From the NCBI RefSeq assembly GCF_003340345.1, contig NZ_PPTQ01000006.1, positions 107,776 to 171,775 of the forward strand: 64,000 nt of DNA. Direction: 5' to 3'. Made by a program: the position numbers and the translations under genes. The notes under the pieces are model-generated. The model worked only from the letters and a program-made list of their open reading frames with translations. It searched no databases and was not told the DNA's origin. The DNA comes from Paraeggerthella hongkongensis (GTDB lineage Bacteria; Actinomycetota; Coriobacteriia; Coriobacteriales; Eggerthellaceae). This document shows positions 38,089 to 46,099 of the stretch, piece after piece (position 1 is the stretch's first letter; each line of letters begins with the position of its first letter).

Positions 38089-38901
38089 ATGGATTACCTC
38101 GCTCGTGAATCGGCCGATCTTTCGGCTGAGCTTTGGAACCGAATCGACGACGCCGTCATAAGCACGGCGCGCCAGCAATTGGCCGCACGGCGCTTCCTGA
38201 AAACCTACGGACCGCTCGGCCCCGGAGCAACCACCGTCGCCGTAGACGGCGTGGCCAAAGAAGAGGTGCTCGAAGACGGCATCGGCCGCATCGTCGGGCG
38301 CACGCAACTTGAACTGCCCATGCTGTACGAAGACTTCACCCTGCTCGGGCGCGATCTTGAGCTGGCCACCCAAACGGGCATGCCGCTTGATCTGGCTCCG
38401 GCCGTTACCGCAGCCAAGAAGGCTGCGCGCCGCGAGGACAGCCTGGTGCTGAACGGCAGCCAGCTGCTGGGGACCGAAGGCCTGCTCACCGCCAAGGGCG
38501 CGAACAAGATGAAGCGCGCCGACTGGAACAAGGGCGAGAACGGGTTTTCCGACGTAGCAGCCGCCGTTTCCCAGCTTGCCAAGACCGGGTACCTGGGCCG
38601 TTACGCGCTTGCCGTGGCACCGGATCTGTTCCTGGCCTTGCAGCGCCTCCAGCCCAACACCGGTATGCTGGAGATCGACCGCATCAAGAAGCTGATCGGC
38701 GACAACGTCTACATGACCAGCGCAATCGACCAAGGCAAGGCCGTGCTGGTGTGCGCGGAGCCCGAGTACCTCGACTTGGCGCTCGGCCTTGATCTTTCGG
38801 TCGGGTACGCAGAGCTGGTGGACTTCAACCACCACTTCCGCATCATGGAAACAGCCGCGTTGCGCATCAAAGACCCCGCAGCAATCGTCGTGTTCGAGTA
38901 A
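38089..38901 (+). CDS. Encapsulin shell protein (family 1)
   Basis: The 270-residue protein matches family 1 encapsulins in length and in conserved blocks: SAELWNRIDDAVISTARQQLAARRFL, DGIGRIVGRTQLELPMLYEDFTLLGRDLE and the C-terminal FRIMETAALRIKDPAAIV. It assembles into a protein nanocompartment. The ferritin-like gene before it supplies the iron-loading cargo. AAAGGAG is present upstream. Confidence 0.95.
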   Translation: MDYLARESADLSAELWNRIDDAVISTARQQLAARRFLKTYGPLGPGATTVAVDGVAKEEVLEDGIGRIVGRTQLELPMLYEDFTLLGRDLELATQTGMPLDLAPAVTAAKKAARREDSLVLNGSQLLGTEGLLTAKGANKMKRADWNKGENGFSDVAAAVSQLAKTGYLGRYALAVAPDLFLALQRLQPNTGMLEIDRIKKLIGDNVYMTSAIDQGKAVLVCAEPEYLDLALGLDLSVGYAELVDFNHHFRIMETAALRIKDPAAIVVFE

Positions 38902-38905
38902 ACGC

Positions 38906-38947
38906 GAAACGGCCCGCACGCTTCACAAGGTGCGGGCCGTTTCTTTT
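38906..38947 (+). terminator. Terminator of the encapsulin operon
   Basis: GAAACGGCCCGCAC pairs with GTGCGGGCCGTTTC and is followed by TTTT. Confidence 0.92.
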
Positions 38948-39022
38948 CGAGCGGCACAGGCCGCCGAAGCTACGGAACAGGGCGCGTAAGGGAGGGGTCT
39001 GCGCGCCCTGGGAACCGAAAGG

Positions 39023-40672
39023 CTACGCGTCGATCGCCGCAGCGGCGTACTGGCCGGCCAGGCGGCCGCCGCAGTACGCGCACATGAGGGAATAGCCCTC
39101 GTAGTCGGTGTACGGCGCGCTCATGAGCGTACCGTTGTCGGCGCCCGCCACGTACAGGCCGGGGATGGCCACGCCCTCGGCGTCGATAGCCTGCAAGCGG
39201 TCGTTCGTGCGAATGCCGCCGATGGTCACCCAAGCGCTGGGCTCGTACTGCATGGCGTAGAACGGACCGGCGGCTACCGGCTGCAGGAAGCAAGCCGGCT
39301 TGTAGAACTGGTCGTCCTTGCCCGCAGCGCACGCAGCGTTGTAGGTTTCAACGGTCTTCGCCAAATCAGGGGCGTCAATGGCCTCTGCCAGCGCCTCGAT
39401 CGAATCCGCCTTGAAGGCCCAGCCCTCTTCGACGGCGGCGTCGAAGTTCGCCTGAACGTTCTCGAGCGCCTTGCCCTTGAGGGTCATCATGCCGGTGCGC
39501 CAGTTCTCGGCGTCGGAGCCGCACAGCGTCCACGCATCGGTGCCCGCGTTCAAGCCGTCGACGTACGTCTGGTCAACCACCGCGTAGTACTTCCCGCCCA
39601 CCAGCGAGATGGCTCCGCCCAGCGCCAGCGGAAGGTTCGCGAACTTGCCTTCGTTGCTGAAGCGACGGCCCTGGTTGTTCACCAGCAGCGTGCCGTAAAT
39701 GCCCACCGTGAACGCCGCGTTCTTGCGATCGTACAAGCCGTCGGCCTTCTGGTTGGAGCCGGCGAACTCGTTGCCCGCGATGCCCCACTGCGTGGACACC
39801 TGGCCGCCCGCAGCCTGCACCATGTCGATGCCCTCGCCCACGGACAGGATGTTGCCCAGCGGGTTCACGAACGTGCCGAACTTCTCCAGCATCATGTCGG
39901 CGCTGCCCAAGAAGCCGCCGGTAGCCACGATGACCTGCTTGGCCTTCACGTCGATGACGCCTTCGCCTTCGCACTGCACGCCGACACATGCGCCGTTTTC
40001 CATGATAAGGCGCTTGCCGGCGGTGTTGAACAGGAACTCGCCGCCTTCGGACTCAACGAATTCCTGAAGCGGCTTCATGCGCGCCTCGCCCTTGGCCTGC
40101 GTCTTCGAGTCCTTGGGATCGGCCTGGAAGTTGGCGCGCACCGAAGCATGGCCGGCGCCGTAGTTGTCGGGACGCAGGCCGGTGGGCACGCCGAAATCGC
40201 TGGTGAACTGGTCGATGGTTTCGCCGGAAATCTCCACGGCGGCCTTGATGGCGGCAGCGTTCGTGGACCAGTGGCCGTACTCCATAATATGGTTGAACGC
40301 TTCCTCAACCGTAAAGTCGATGCCAGCTTCCTGCTGCAGCTTCGAGCCGACGATGAATGGGCCGCCCGCCAGCGAGCCGTTCGCCACGCCCACGTTCGCG
40401 CCCTTTTCGATGACAACGACGCTCTTGCCGGCGCGCACGGCCTCGACCGCAGCCCACATGCCAGCGCCGCCCGCGCCAACTACGGCGATGTCGCACTCTT
40501 TCGTCTGGTCGGCCGTCTTCATAGCGGCGTCGTCGCCCTTTGCGGACTCCGACTTCGATTCGCTCGACGCCTGCGGGGCGCAACCGGCCAGCGCGGCGGC
40601 TCCGCCCAGCGCGGCCACGCCTCCCAGCGTCAGAAAGCTGCGGCGCGACAGGCCTTTGGTGATCTCGCTCAT
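39023..40672 (-). CDS. Tat-exported FAD-dependent fumarate-reductase-like flavoprotein
   Basis: The 549-residue protein has a Tat signal with RRSFLTLGG and a lipobox-like LAGC, so it is probably anchored outside the membrane. The FAD-binding motif VVGAGGAGMWAAVEAVRAGKSVVVIEKG follows at about 65-95, and the fumarate reductase/succinate dehydrogenase flavoprotein fold extends to the C-terminal SAPYTDYEGYSLMCAYCGGRLAG. There is no heme c motif. Eggerthellaceae carry many paralogues that use host or dietary organic electron acceptors. The acceptor here is unknown. It is divergent from a LuxR regulator, as often seen for this group. GGAGGGAG precedes the ATG. Confidence 0.9.
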   Translation of the reverse strand: MSEITKGLSRRSFLTLGGVAALGGAAALAGCAPQASSESKSESAKGDDAAMKTADQTKECDIAVVGAGGAGMWAAVEAVRAGKSVVVIEKGANVGVANGSLAGGPFIVGSKLQQEAGIDFTVEEAFNHIMEYGHWSTNAAAIKAAVEISGETIDQFTSDFGVPTGLRPDNYGAGHASVRANFQADPKDSKTQAKGEARMKPLQEFVESEGGEFLFNTAGKRLIMENGACVGVQCEGEGVIDVKAKQVIVATGGFLGSADMMLEKFGTFVNPLGNILSVGEGIDMVQAAGGQVSTQWGIAGNEFAGSNQKADGLYDRKNAAFTVGIYGTLLVNNQGRRFSNEGKFANLPLALGGAISLVGGKYYAVVDQTYVDGLNAGTDAWTLCGSDAENWRTGMMTLKGKALENVQANFDAAVEEGWAFKADSIEALAEAIDAPDLAKTVETYNAACAAGKDDQFYKPACFLQPVAAGPFYAMQYEPSAWVTIGGIRTNDRLQAIDAEGVAIPGLYVAGADNGTLMSAPYTDYEGYSLMCAYCGGRLAGQYAAAAIDA

Positions 40673-40799
40673 AAGAACTCCCTCCGAAGAATTCACGTGT
40701 CCGTCAGCTTGAGCGCGGCGTCGGTGCCGCACGCCAAGCCGATCGGCTGCCCTCCCTGGGCTCTTGGGCCATCATGCGTTCAACCTTGGGTTTTGTCGC

Positions 40800-40852
40800 G
40801 GGTGAACCGCCCAGCAAGGGGGTGAATCCAAGCTCACCCCTGCGTTCACCCC
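40800..40852. promoter_or_regulatory. GGGTGA-type operator array between flavoprotein and LuxR genes
   Basis: GGGTGAA occurs at 40800 and 40820 and its reverse complement at 40834 (TCACCCC) and 40845 (TTCACCCC). The inner pair forms a perfect dyad GGGGTGA-N8-TCACCCC (40819-40840). It is the likely binding site for the divergent LuxR protein. The rest of 40673-41059 holds only the promoters, including TACAAT at 41032. Confidence 0.5.
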
Positions 40853-41059
40853 TCCCGAAGCACAGCACGCATGCATGCAGGCGACTGCCGCAAAGACGCG
40901 CTCGACGCATGGTTTGACCAAGCGCTCAGCAAAAGCCCTTGCCAGATACCCAGCATTTGCGGCAGCGTGCAGCGCGCCCGCATCCTCACGATGCGGGCGC
41001 GTCTCTTCGTAACGCCACGCACCCGACCTGGTACAATATGGCAACCACAAGGAGGCGCC

Positions 41060-42517
41060 GTGAAACCAAGTGATGTCGTACGAGCCATCGTTCCCGAAGA
41101 TCAGGCAGAAGAGGAAGATTCTTTTGCTGCGCTGCTGTTCCCCCTGCGATTTTTGGGCATGGGGCTGCTTGTCGCATGGCTATGCTGCACGCACGTAACC
41201 TTCATTTTTCCTGGCTTCGGATTTCCCGACGCGTCACTTGCGGCCATCAATTACGGGATGCGCGTAGGCGACGTTGGCACGTTTTTGGTGCTCGCCCTTT
41301 TTTCAAACCGCATCGGTCGCCTCGGCAGTCATAAAAAAGCAAGCGCAGCATTCGTAATCATCACGGCAGCAGGGACAGCGCTTCTGGGACTGGTCTTGTT
41401 CCCCGCAGGAAGCGCAGCGGCAATTCTGTTTGCCGTATCGGCCGTAACGGCTATCGGCGGGGCCTTTCTCTTTTGCCTTTGGGCGGAAGCGTACAGCCAG
41501 ATGGGAACCACGCGCACGCTCATGTACGGCGCAGGTTCGTGCATCACCGCCGCCGTAGTTTCGTTCGCAGTCAGCACCATGCAGGAACCGTACGCTATCG
41601 CCGCAACGGCGCTGCTTCCCTTGGCGTCGTTGGCATGCGCCCTGCTGAGCTTGCGCATCCTTCCAACGGAACCTGCCCGCTCGGCGAACACACGCTACCC
41701 CCTTCCTTGGAAGCTGCTGGGCATCATGACGGCCGCCGGACTTCTTTCCGGCACCGCAGGATCGGTCATCCCCGATGCCACCTGGATGGGAGCCATTCAC
41801 CGCGTGGTGGCGACCGGACTCGCGGGTATCGTGATCATCGTGATGGCGCTCACGCTGAAAGATCGCATCGACGTGCGGTTCCTTGCAAAGGTTGGCCTGC
41901 CCCTCTCCATCATCGCGCTGGCAGCGATTCCCTTCGCTGATCCGCAATGGGGATTCGCCGTCTCGTTTTCCCTCAAGCTGGCATACGTGTGGTTCACCAT
42001 GTTCGTACTGCTCATGCTGGCAAACATCGCGTTTCGCTTCGAGGTTCCCACCCTGCGGCTCTTCGCCCTTGCCCGCGCGTTGAGCGAGTTGGGAATTTTC
42101 GCGGGAATCGGCATCCGCCAATGCCTGCTGCAGAACAGCCTGTTTTTCAACGAGGCGTTCCTTGTTGGATTGGCGCTGGGCGGCATCGTGCTGGTTTTAG
42201 TATGCGCACTGGTCTGGACCAGCGAAAAGTCCGTGAACGGAGACTGGGGCGCATCGGGAATAACCCTTGACGGACAGCTGCATGTGCCCGGTCCGCGCGA
42301 ACGGTTCATGGCGCGATGCGAGTCGCTAGCGGAACGATACGGCCTCACGGCCCGGGAAACCGAGATCATGGGGCTCATCGCCCAGCGAAAAAGCCGCGCC
42401 GAAATCGAGCAGCAGCTGTTCCTTTCCGAGAACACGGTGAAGACCCATGTTCGTCATCTGTACGCCAAGCTCGGCGCGCACTCGAAAGCCGACGTCATAG
42501 CCTTGTTCGAGGAGTGA
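41060..42517 (+). CDS. LuxR-type regulator with MFS-like membrane domain
   Basis: The 485-residue protein begins with about 12 hydrophobic segments (residues 25-395) like a small transporter fold, then a linker, and ends in a LuxR/GerE helix-turn-helix (LTARETEIMGLIAQRKSRAEIEQQLFLSENTVKTHVRHLYAKLG). It starts at GTG 41060 with a strong GGAGG. Regulators of this architecture are numerous in Eggerthellaceae and lie beside the reductase genes they control; the neighbouring divergent flavoprotein is the likely target. The membrane domain presumably senses the substrate. Confidence 0.9.
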   Translation: MKPSDVVRAIVPEDQAEEEDSFAALLFPLRFLGMGLLVAWLCCTHVTFIFPGFGFPDASLAAINYGMRVGDVGTFLVLALFSNRIGRLGSHKKASAAFVIITAAGTALLGLVLFPAGSAAAILFAVSAVTAIGGAFLFCLWAEAYSQMGTTRTLMYGAGSCITAAVVSFAVSTMQEPYAIAATALLPLASLACALLSLRILPTEPARSANTRYPLPWKLLGIMTAAGLLSGTAGSVIPDATWMGAIHRVVATGLAGIVIIVMALTLKDRIDVRFLAKVGLPLSIIALAAIPFADPQWGFAVSFSLKLAYVWFTMFVLLMLANIAFRFEVPTLRLFALARALSELGIFAGIGIRQCLLQNSLFFNEAFLVGLALGGIVLVLVCALVWTSEKSVNGDWGASGITLDGQLHVPGPRERFMARCESLAERYGLTARETEIMGLIAQRKSRAEIEQQLFLSENTVKTHVRHLYAKLGAHSKADVIALFEE

Positions 42518-42537
42518 CGCCCGCCCGCCGTGCACTC

Positions 42538-42572
42538 GGCACGCGGCACGCGGCACGCGGCACGCGGCACGC
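42538..42572. repeat. Five tandem copies of the 7-mer GGCACGC
   Basis: Uninterrupted 35-bp microsatellite directly after the LuxR gene. It is non-coding. Confidence 0.9.
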
Positions 42573-42594
42573 TGCACCGAAACCCATGGGCCCG

Positions 42595-42748
42595 CTGTCA
42601 AAACGGACGAGTTTTGCGGGACTTTGGCCGGAAATTTCGCCCCTCGGAAGCAAGGTTTGCGAGTAGCTTTCGCATAATGCCAGGTCAGAAGCGTGCGCAT
42701 TTTGTTTATTCTCACTCGAGGACCCGCAAAACTCGTTCGTTTTGACAG
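42595..42748. repeat. ~154-bp element with 26-bp inverted ends
   Basis: The left end CTGTCAAAACGGACGAG (continuing TTTTGCGGG) and the right end mirror each other with one mismatch. Each arm has its own small CAAAAC/GTTTTG hairpin. It does not share sequence with the 206-bp elements but has the same nested-hairpin design. Confidence 0.7.
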
Positions 42749-42827
42749 AACGCACGGTCCACGCCAGCCATCGCCGATCCGCCGCCCGCTCCGCAGCGCC
42801 CCCTCTCCTGCCGCAAGCGCTTCGTGC

Positions 42828-42833
42828 TATGAT
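42828..42833 (+). promoter_or_regulatory. -10 hexamer (TATGAT) at a likely leaderless GTG
   Basis: TATGAT ends 8 nt before the GTG at 42842; no Shine-Dalgarno is present. Confidence 0.5.
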
Positions 42834-42841
42834 GCTCTACC

Positions 42842-43777
42842 GTGACCGAAATCATCCAACATAGCGCGCGCCCTTTGTGGACCTACAAGGTGTTCCTCCT
42901 GCTGGCAGCTGCCATTTGGGGCTTAGGCACCGTCGTCATCAAGTCGACCGTCGACGCCTTCCCTCCTGCGTGGCTGGTAGGAGTGCGCTTCACGGCCGCC
43001 GGCATCATCCTGGGCGTCATCATGCTGCCGCGCTTCCGCAAGAATCTAGATGCGGATCACCTGAAAAAAGGCGGGATTTTGGGAGCATGGCTGTTCCTTG
43101 CGTACTGGGCAAACTCCACGGGGCTCACGGACACCACAGCTTCCAACAGCGCTTTCTTGACGTCGCTGTATTGCGTGATCATCCCGTTTTTGGGCTGGGC
43201 GCTGCGCGGATCCAAACCCACGCGATTCAATGTAGCGGCAGCCATCGTGTGCGTCGCAGGCGTCGGATGCGTTTCGTTTGCAGGCGCATCGGGACTGTCG
43301 CTGCGATTCGGCGATCTGGCCACCCTGCTTTCCGCCCTGTTCCTGAGCTTTCATGTGCTGTTCACGGCGAAATACGCGCGAGGGCGCGACATGACGCTGC
43401 TCACCGTGGTGCAGTTCGTCGTGGCGGGCGCGCTTGGTTTCGCCGCAGGCATCGCGTTCGAGCCGACACCTAATTTCTCCGCGTTAGGCTTGGACACCTG
43501 GACCAGCTTGGCTTACTTGGCCGTCTTCGCTTCGTGCATAGCGCTGCTGCTGCAAAACGTCGCAGTCGCACACGTTGACCCGGCTCCGGCATCGTTGTTC
43601 TTGGCTACGGAATCGGTTTTCGGAGTGACGTTTTCCATTATGTTTCTGGGCGAAGCCCTCACCGCACCGCTGTTCGCCGGGTTCGCCCTTATCTTCGCCG
43701 GCATTGTGGTGAGCGAATACCTGCCTTTACGAGCGGAAAAGAAGCGCGCGGCTCGAAAGGCAAAACCACGCGATTAA
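42842..43777 (+). CDS. EamA/DMT-family transporter
   Basis: The 311-residue protein has ten membrane segments in two EamA repeats (AAIWGLGTVVIKSTVD and the second-half AFASCIALLLQNVAVAHVDPAPASLFLATESVFG). Family members export metabolites such as amino acids. The basic tail EKKRAARKAK is cytoplasmic. The substrate is unknown. Confidence 0.88.
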   Translation: MTEIIQHSARPLWTYKVFLLLAAAIWGLGTVVIKSTVDAFPPAWLVGVRFTAAGIILGVIMLPRFRKNLDADHLKKGGILGAWLFLAYWANSTGLTDTTASNSAFLTSLYCVIIPFLGWALRGSKPTRFNVAAAIVCVAGVGCVSFAGASGLSLRFGDLATLLSALFLSFHVLFTAKYARGRDMTLLTVVQFVVAGALGFAAGIAFEPTPNFSALGLDTWTSLAYLAVFASCIALLLQNVAVAHVDPAPASLFLATESVFGVTFSIMFLGEALTAPLFAGFALIFAGIVVSEYLPLRAEKKRAARKAKPRD

Positions 43778-43869
43778 ACGGTTGCGCGAGCGCGTGACGC
43801 CGACCGACAACCGTCCGACAAGCCGATCCGCGCCCAAAAGCAGAACGATAAATGTCACTTGCCCATTAG

Positions 43870-43888
43870 TAGACTATGTCATATAATA
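43870..43888 (+). promoter_or_regulatory. TAGACTATGTCATATAATA: promoter/operator, copy 1
   Basis: Contains the TATAAT -10 (43882-43887) and matches 15 of 16 positions of an inverted copy at 46003-46018. The two copies bracket the SpoVA-like and zinc-ribbon genes. Confidence 0.5.
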
Positions 43889-43908
43889 GTACTTGTCTGA
43901 AGCACCCT

Positions 43909-43949
43909 GAACCGGAAAGTCCTCCAACGCTTTCCGGTTCTCCTTTTTC
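43909..43949 (+). terminator. Terminator or attenuator
   Basis: GAACCGGAAAG pairs with CTTTCCGGTTC, followed by TCCTTTTT. It lies only about 20 nt after the TATAAT at 43882, so it may attenuate that promoter and not simply end the EamA transcript. Confidence 0.75.
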
Positions 43950-44202
43950 TGGGGCACATCGCGCTCGATCGCTCTTGACACCCTTTGCATGTACCGCGAT
44001 CGAGCGCACCAGGCAACGCACCGTCAGAACCTTCAATTCATCCCTCTGAAGAAAGAAATACCGAAGACCTAGTACGCTTGGAAGGATGCTGAAACCCGTC
44101 TTCTTACTACAATTGAAAAGGCTTATCTCCACGCAAGACGAGGGGTCAAAGCGTGAAGGCCTGCACAAGAAACAACTTACGCACGGGTAGAGGAGATGGT
44201 TG

Positions 44203-45057
44203 ATGAAAGCGTACAAAACAGTGGTATACAGCTTTTTTATCGGAGGGTTATTTGCGCTCATTGCCCAAGCCTTGGTGACGGTATGGACCCAGCTTCTTGC
44301 CAACACTCCCATGGAATTCTTCATCGGCGGCTCCACCCTTATCAGCATGGGCGTCATCGGATGCGTGCTGGGAGGATTTGCAAACTATCAGATCGTAGAG
44401 AAATGGGGGGCTTTCGGAGCCCTTCTTCCGTTTTCAGGTTTCGCCATGGCCGTCGGCATGAAGATGATCGGACCTTGGACAAAAGACAATGCTAGCATCG
44501 GAAAAGCCATCATCCCTGGTCTTTGGTTGGTGATTTGGTTCAACCTTGTGGCGGCAGCCATCAGCATCCTGTTTGGCTACATCTGCGGCATGGCAGGCAT
44601 AGAGCCCTTGATCAGCCTCGAAAAAAACACCACCTCCACGGTGTTTCCTCTTTCCTTCTTGATAGGCGGCGCGCTCTGCATGCTGTTCCAAGTTGTCTAC
44701 TTGATAGTTAAAAAAATAACTCCCAAGTGCAAGCCGCTTTGGATTCTGCTTACGGCATGGTTTTGCGGATCCGTTTTCGCGCCACTGGGCATCTCTGGCG
44801 CACTTGCAAGCTTGGCGGGACAAGGCTTCAGCGTACTTATCCCCGTTGGTGGTTACAACATGTACAACGTGGGAATGTCGTTCGCTATGGGAGCTTTCGA
44901 CGACGGCTTGCTCCATCTAGGCTCGTTCTTCCTCGCCGTCGCAGGACTGTTCTTTACGGGACTTGCAACCTTTTTGATCTATAAGGCAAAGTTTGGCCGA
45001 ATGCCGCTTGAAGAAGTTCATCGCATGAAAGGCCAGGAGTTCATCGACGGAATATAA
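44203..45057 (+). CDS. SpoVA-like membrane protein with tandem duplicated halves
   Basis: The 284-residue, about 8-segment protein resembles the SpoVAC/SpoVAE proteins that pass dipicolinic acid in spore formers. The pattern GG(L/A)xxxxxQ and a later Gly-rich GxFGAxxPFSGF occurs twice: FFIGGLFALIAQ ... GAFGALLPFSGFAMAVG in the first half and FLIGGALCMLFQ ... GFSVLIPVGGYNMYNVGMS in the second. Sporulation is not expected here. The context suggests movement of a small aromatic or carboxylate molecule; this is inference. AGGAGATGG precedes the ATG at 44203. Confidence 0.65.
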   Translation: MKAYKTVVYSFFIGGLFALIAQALVTVWTQLLANTPMEFFIGGSTLISMGVIGCVLGGFANYQIVEKWGAFGALLPFSGFAMAVGMKMIGPWTKDNASIGKAIIPGLWLVIWFNLVAAAISILFGYICGMAGIEPLISLEKNTTSTVFPLSFLIGGALCMLFQVVYLIVKKITPKCKPLWILLTAWFCGSVFAPLGISGALASLAGQGFSVLIPVGGYNMYNVGMSFAMGAFDDGLLHLGSFFLAVAGLFFTGLATFLIYKAKFGRMPLEEVHRMKGQEFIDGI

Positions 45058-45096
45058 TGAACCTACGTGCAAACAAAGCGCGGCAAGGAGACCGGC

Positions 45097-45426
45097 ATGT
45101 CAAAGAAAGCAAGCAAACAATTCTCTAAGGCCTTCGAAACCATCGAGACTTTGAAGGCAAGCAACCGCAAGGCGTTTATTAAGATCCTTGCGGCCATGGC
45201 AGTCGTCCTATTGCTCGGCCTCGGACGCACTGCCCTCGACGTGTACGGCCTCATTCCATCCGAGTCGGTTGGCACAATAGCCAGCGGCGCTGTTTATCTG
45301 ATAGCTATATTTATGGCTTTCATTGCAGGGCAATCGGGCATCAGCATTGCCAAAAATCGACGCGAGATCGACAGCATCTGCGATCGTACGGGAATTACGA
45401 AAGACCGCATCAAGACACACCGGTAG
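45097..45426 (+). CDS. Small two-segment membrane protein
   Basis: The 109-residue protein has a basic N-terminus, two membrane segments (about 29-50 and 62-82) and a charged cytoplasmic tail. AAGGAG lies upstream of the ATG at 45097, only 39 nt after the SpoVA-like gene, so both are co-transcribed. Family not recognised. Confidence 0.7.
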   Translation: MSKKASKQFSKAFETIETLKASNRKAFIKILAAMAVVLLLGLGRTALDVYGLIPSESVGTIASGAVYLIAIFMAFIAGQSGISIAKNRREIDSICDRTGITKDRIKTHR

Positions 45427-45467
45427 AAGCGCCACCCGTAAAGCAGCTCACCTCTACCGACCTAAAA

Positions 45468-45496
45468 GCGCCGCCCCTTATAAAAAGGGGCGGCGC
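45468..45496. terminator. Bidirectional terminator
   Basis: GCGCCGCCCCTT pairs with AAGGGGCGGCGC and has A runs on the left and right flanks, serving the convergent genes at both sides. Confidence 0.9.
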
Positions 45497-45533
45497 AAAA
45501 CCATGGCATCATTTCCAAAATGAGAAGCCTATC

Positions 45534-45830
45534 TCATTTTGACATGCGCAACGGTTCGTTCACACGCGTCAGACATGGACGAATATCTTCGGTCAGTTGA
45601 TCCGTTCTTCCCTTCTTACACGAGTTGTAGCACACTTCACCGCAAATCGTACACACCACAGGCTCGGGAACAGCCATGTCCGTCAAATCAAACCCGCATT
45701 TCGTACATGGGTTTGGTTCAGAGAAATGCTCCAGATCCACCGCATTGAACATACCGCACTCCGGACACTTGACCGGGCGTTTGCGCGGCGGTCTGCAACC
45801 GCCGCAAATCGGATTACACGACCAACACAC
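45534..45830 (-). CDS. Small cysteine-rich zinc-ribbon protein (MCWSCNP)
   Basis: The 98-residue protein has 13 cysteines, many as CxxC pairs (CPEC, CTKC, CTIC), consistent with two or more zinc ribbons. It begins Met-Cys (GTG start at 45830 with GGGAG upstream), like the MCFRP protein near 55.4 kb. Function unknown. I infer a metal-binding or regulatory accessory of the island. Confidence 0.65.
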   Translation of the reverse strand: MCWSCNPICGGCRPPRKRPVKCPECGMFNAVDLEHFSEPNPCTKCGFDLTDMAVPEPVVCTICGEVCYNSCKKGRTDQLTEDIRPCLTRVNEPLRMSK

Positions 45831-46002
45831 GTTCTCTCGCTCCCTTCAACCGATCTAGACGCACGAACACCTTGTCGTCGCTCTTTGCGATCAATGGTAG
45901 CAAGAGATAGTCCCTCATCCATCATCCCCAGAGTCCCATATTTAACTAAGGACACACAGGTTCGACCAATCATCCTTCTCAACGCATTCGCTTGCTATAT
46001 AA

Positions 46003-46018
46003 TATATGACGTAGTCTA
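46003..46018 (-). promoter_or_regulatory. Inverted copy of TAGACTA(C)GTCATATA
   Basis: Reverse complement matches 43870 in 15 of 16 positions. It lies in the promoter region shared by the zinc-ribbon gene (minus) and the trigger-factor-like gene (plus). Confidence 0.45.
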
Positions 46019-46026
46019 GTATGATC

Positions 46027-46048
46027 GCATGTCACATGCGCGCGACAT
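46027..46048. promoter_or_regulatory. Dyad GCATGTC-N8-GACATGC
   Basis: Perfect 7-bp arms directly downstream of a TATGAT (46020-46025), in the position of a repressor site for the gene starting at 46100. Confidence 0.5.
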
Positions 46049-46099
46049 GCGGAAACTCACGGGGAACAGCGCGCATACTCAACCCATGGAGGCTATCAT

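Noticed and set aside
44203..45057. Evidence for sporulation
   Set aside because: Only a SpoVA-like fold is present. No other spore gene is in the window, so a transport role is more likely.
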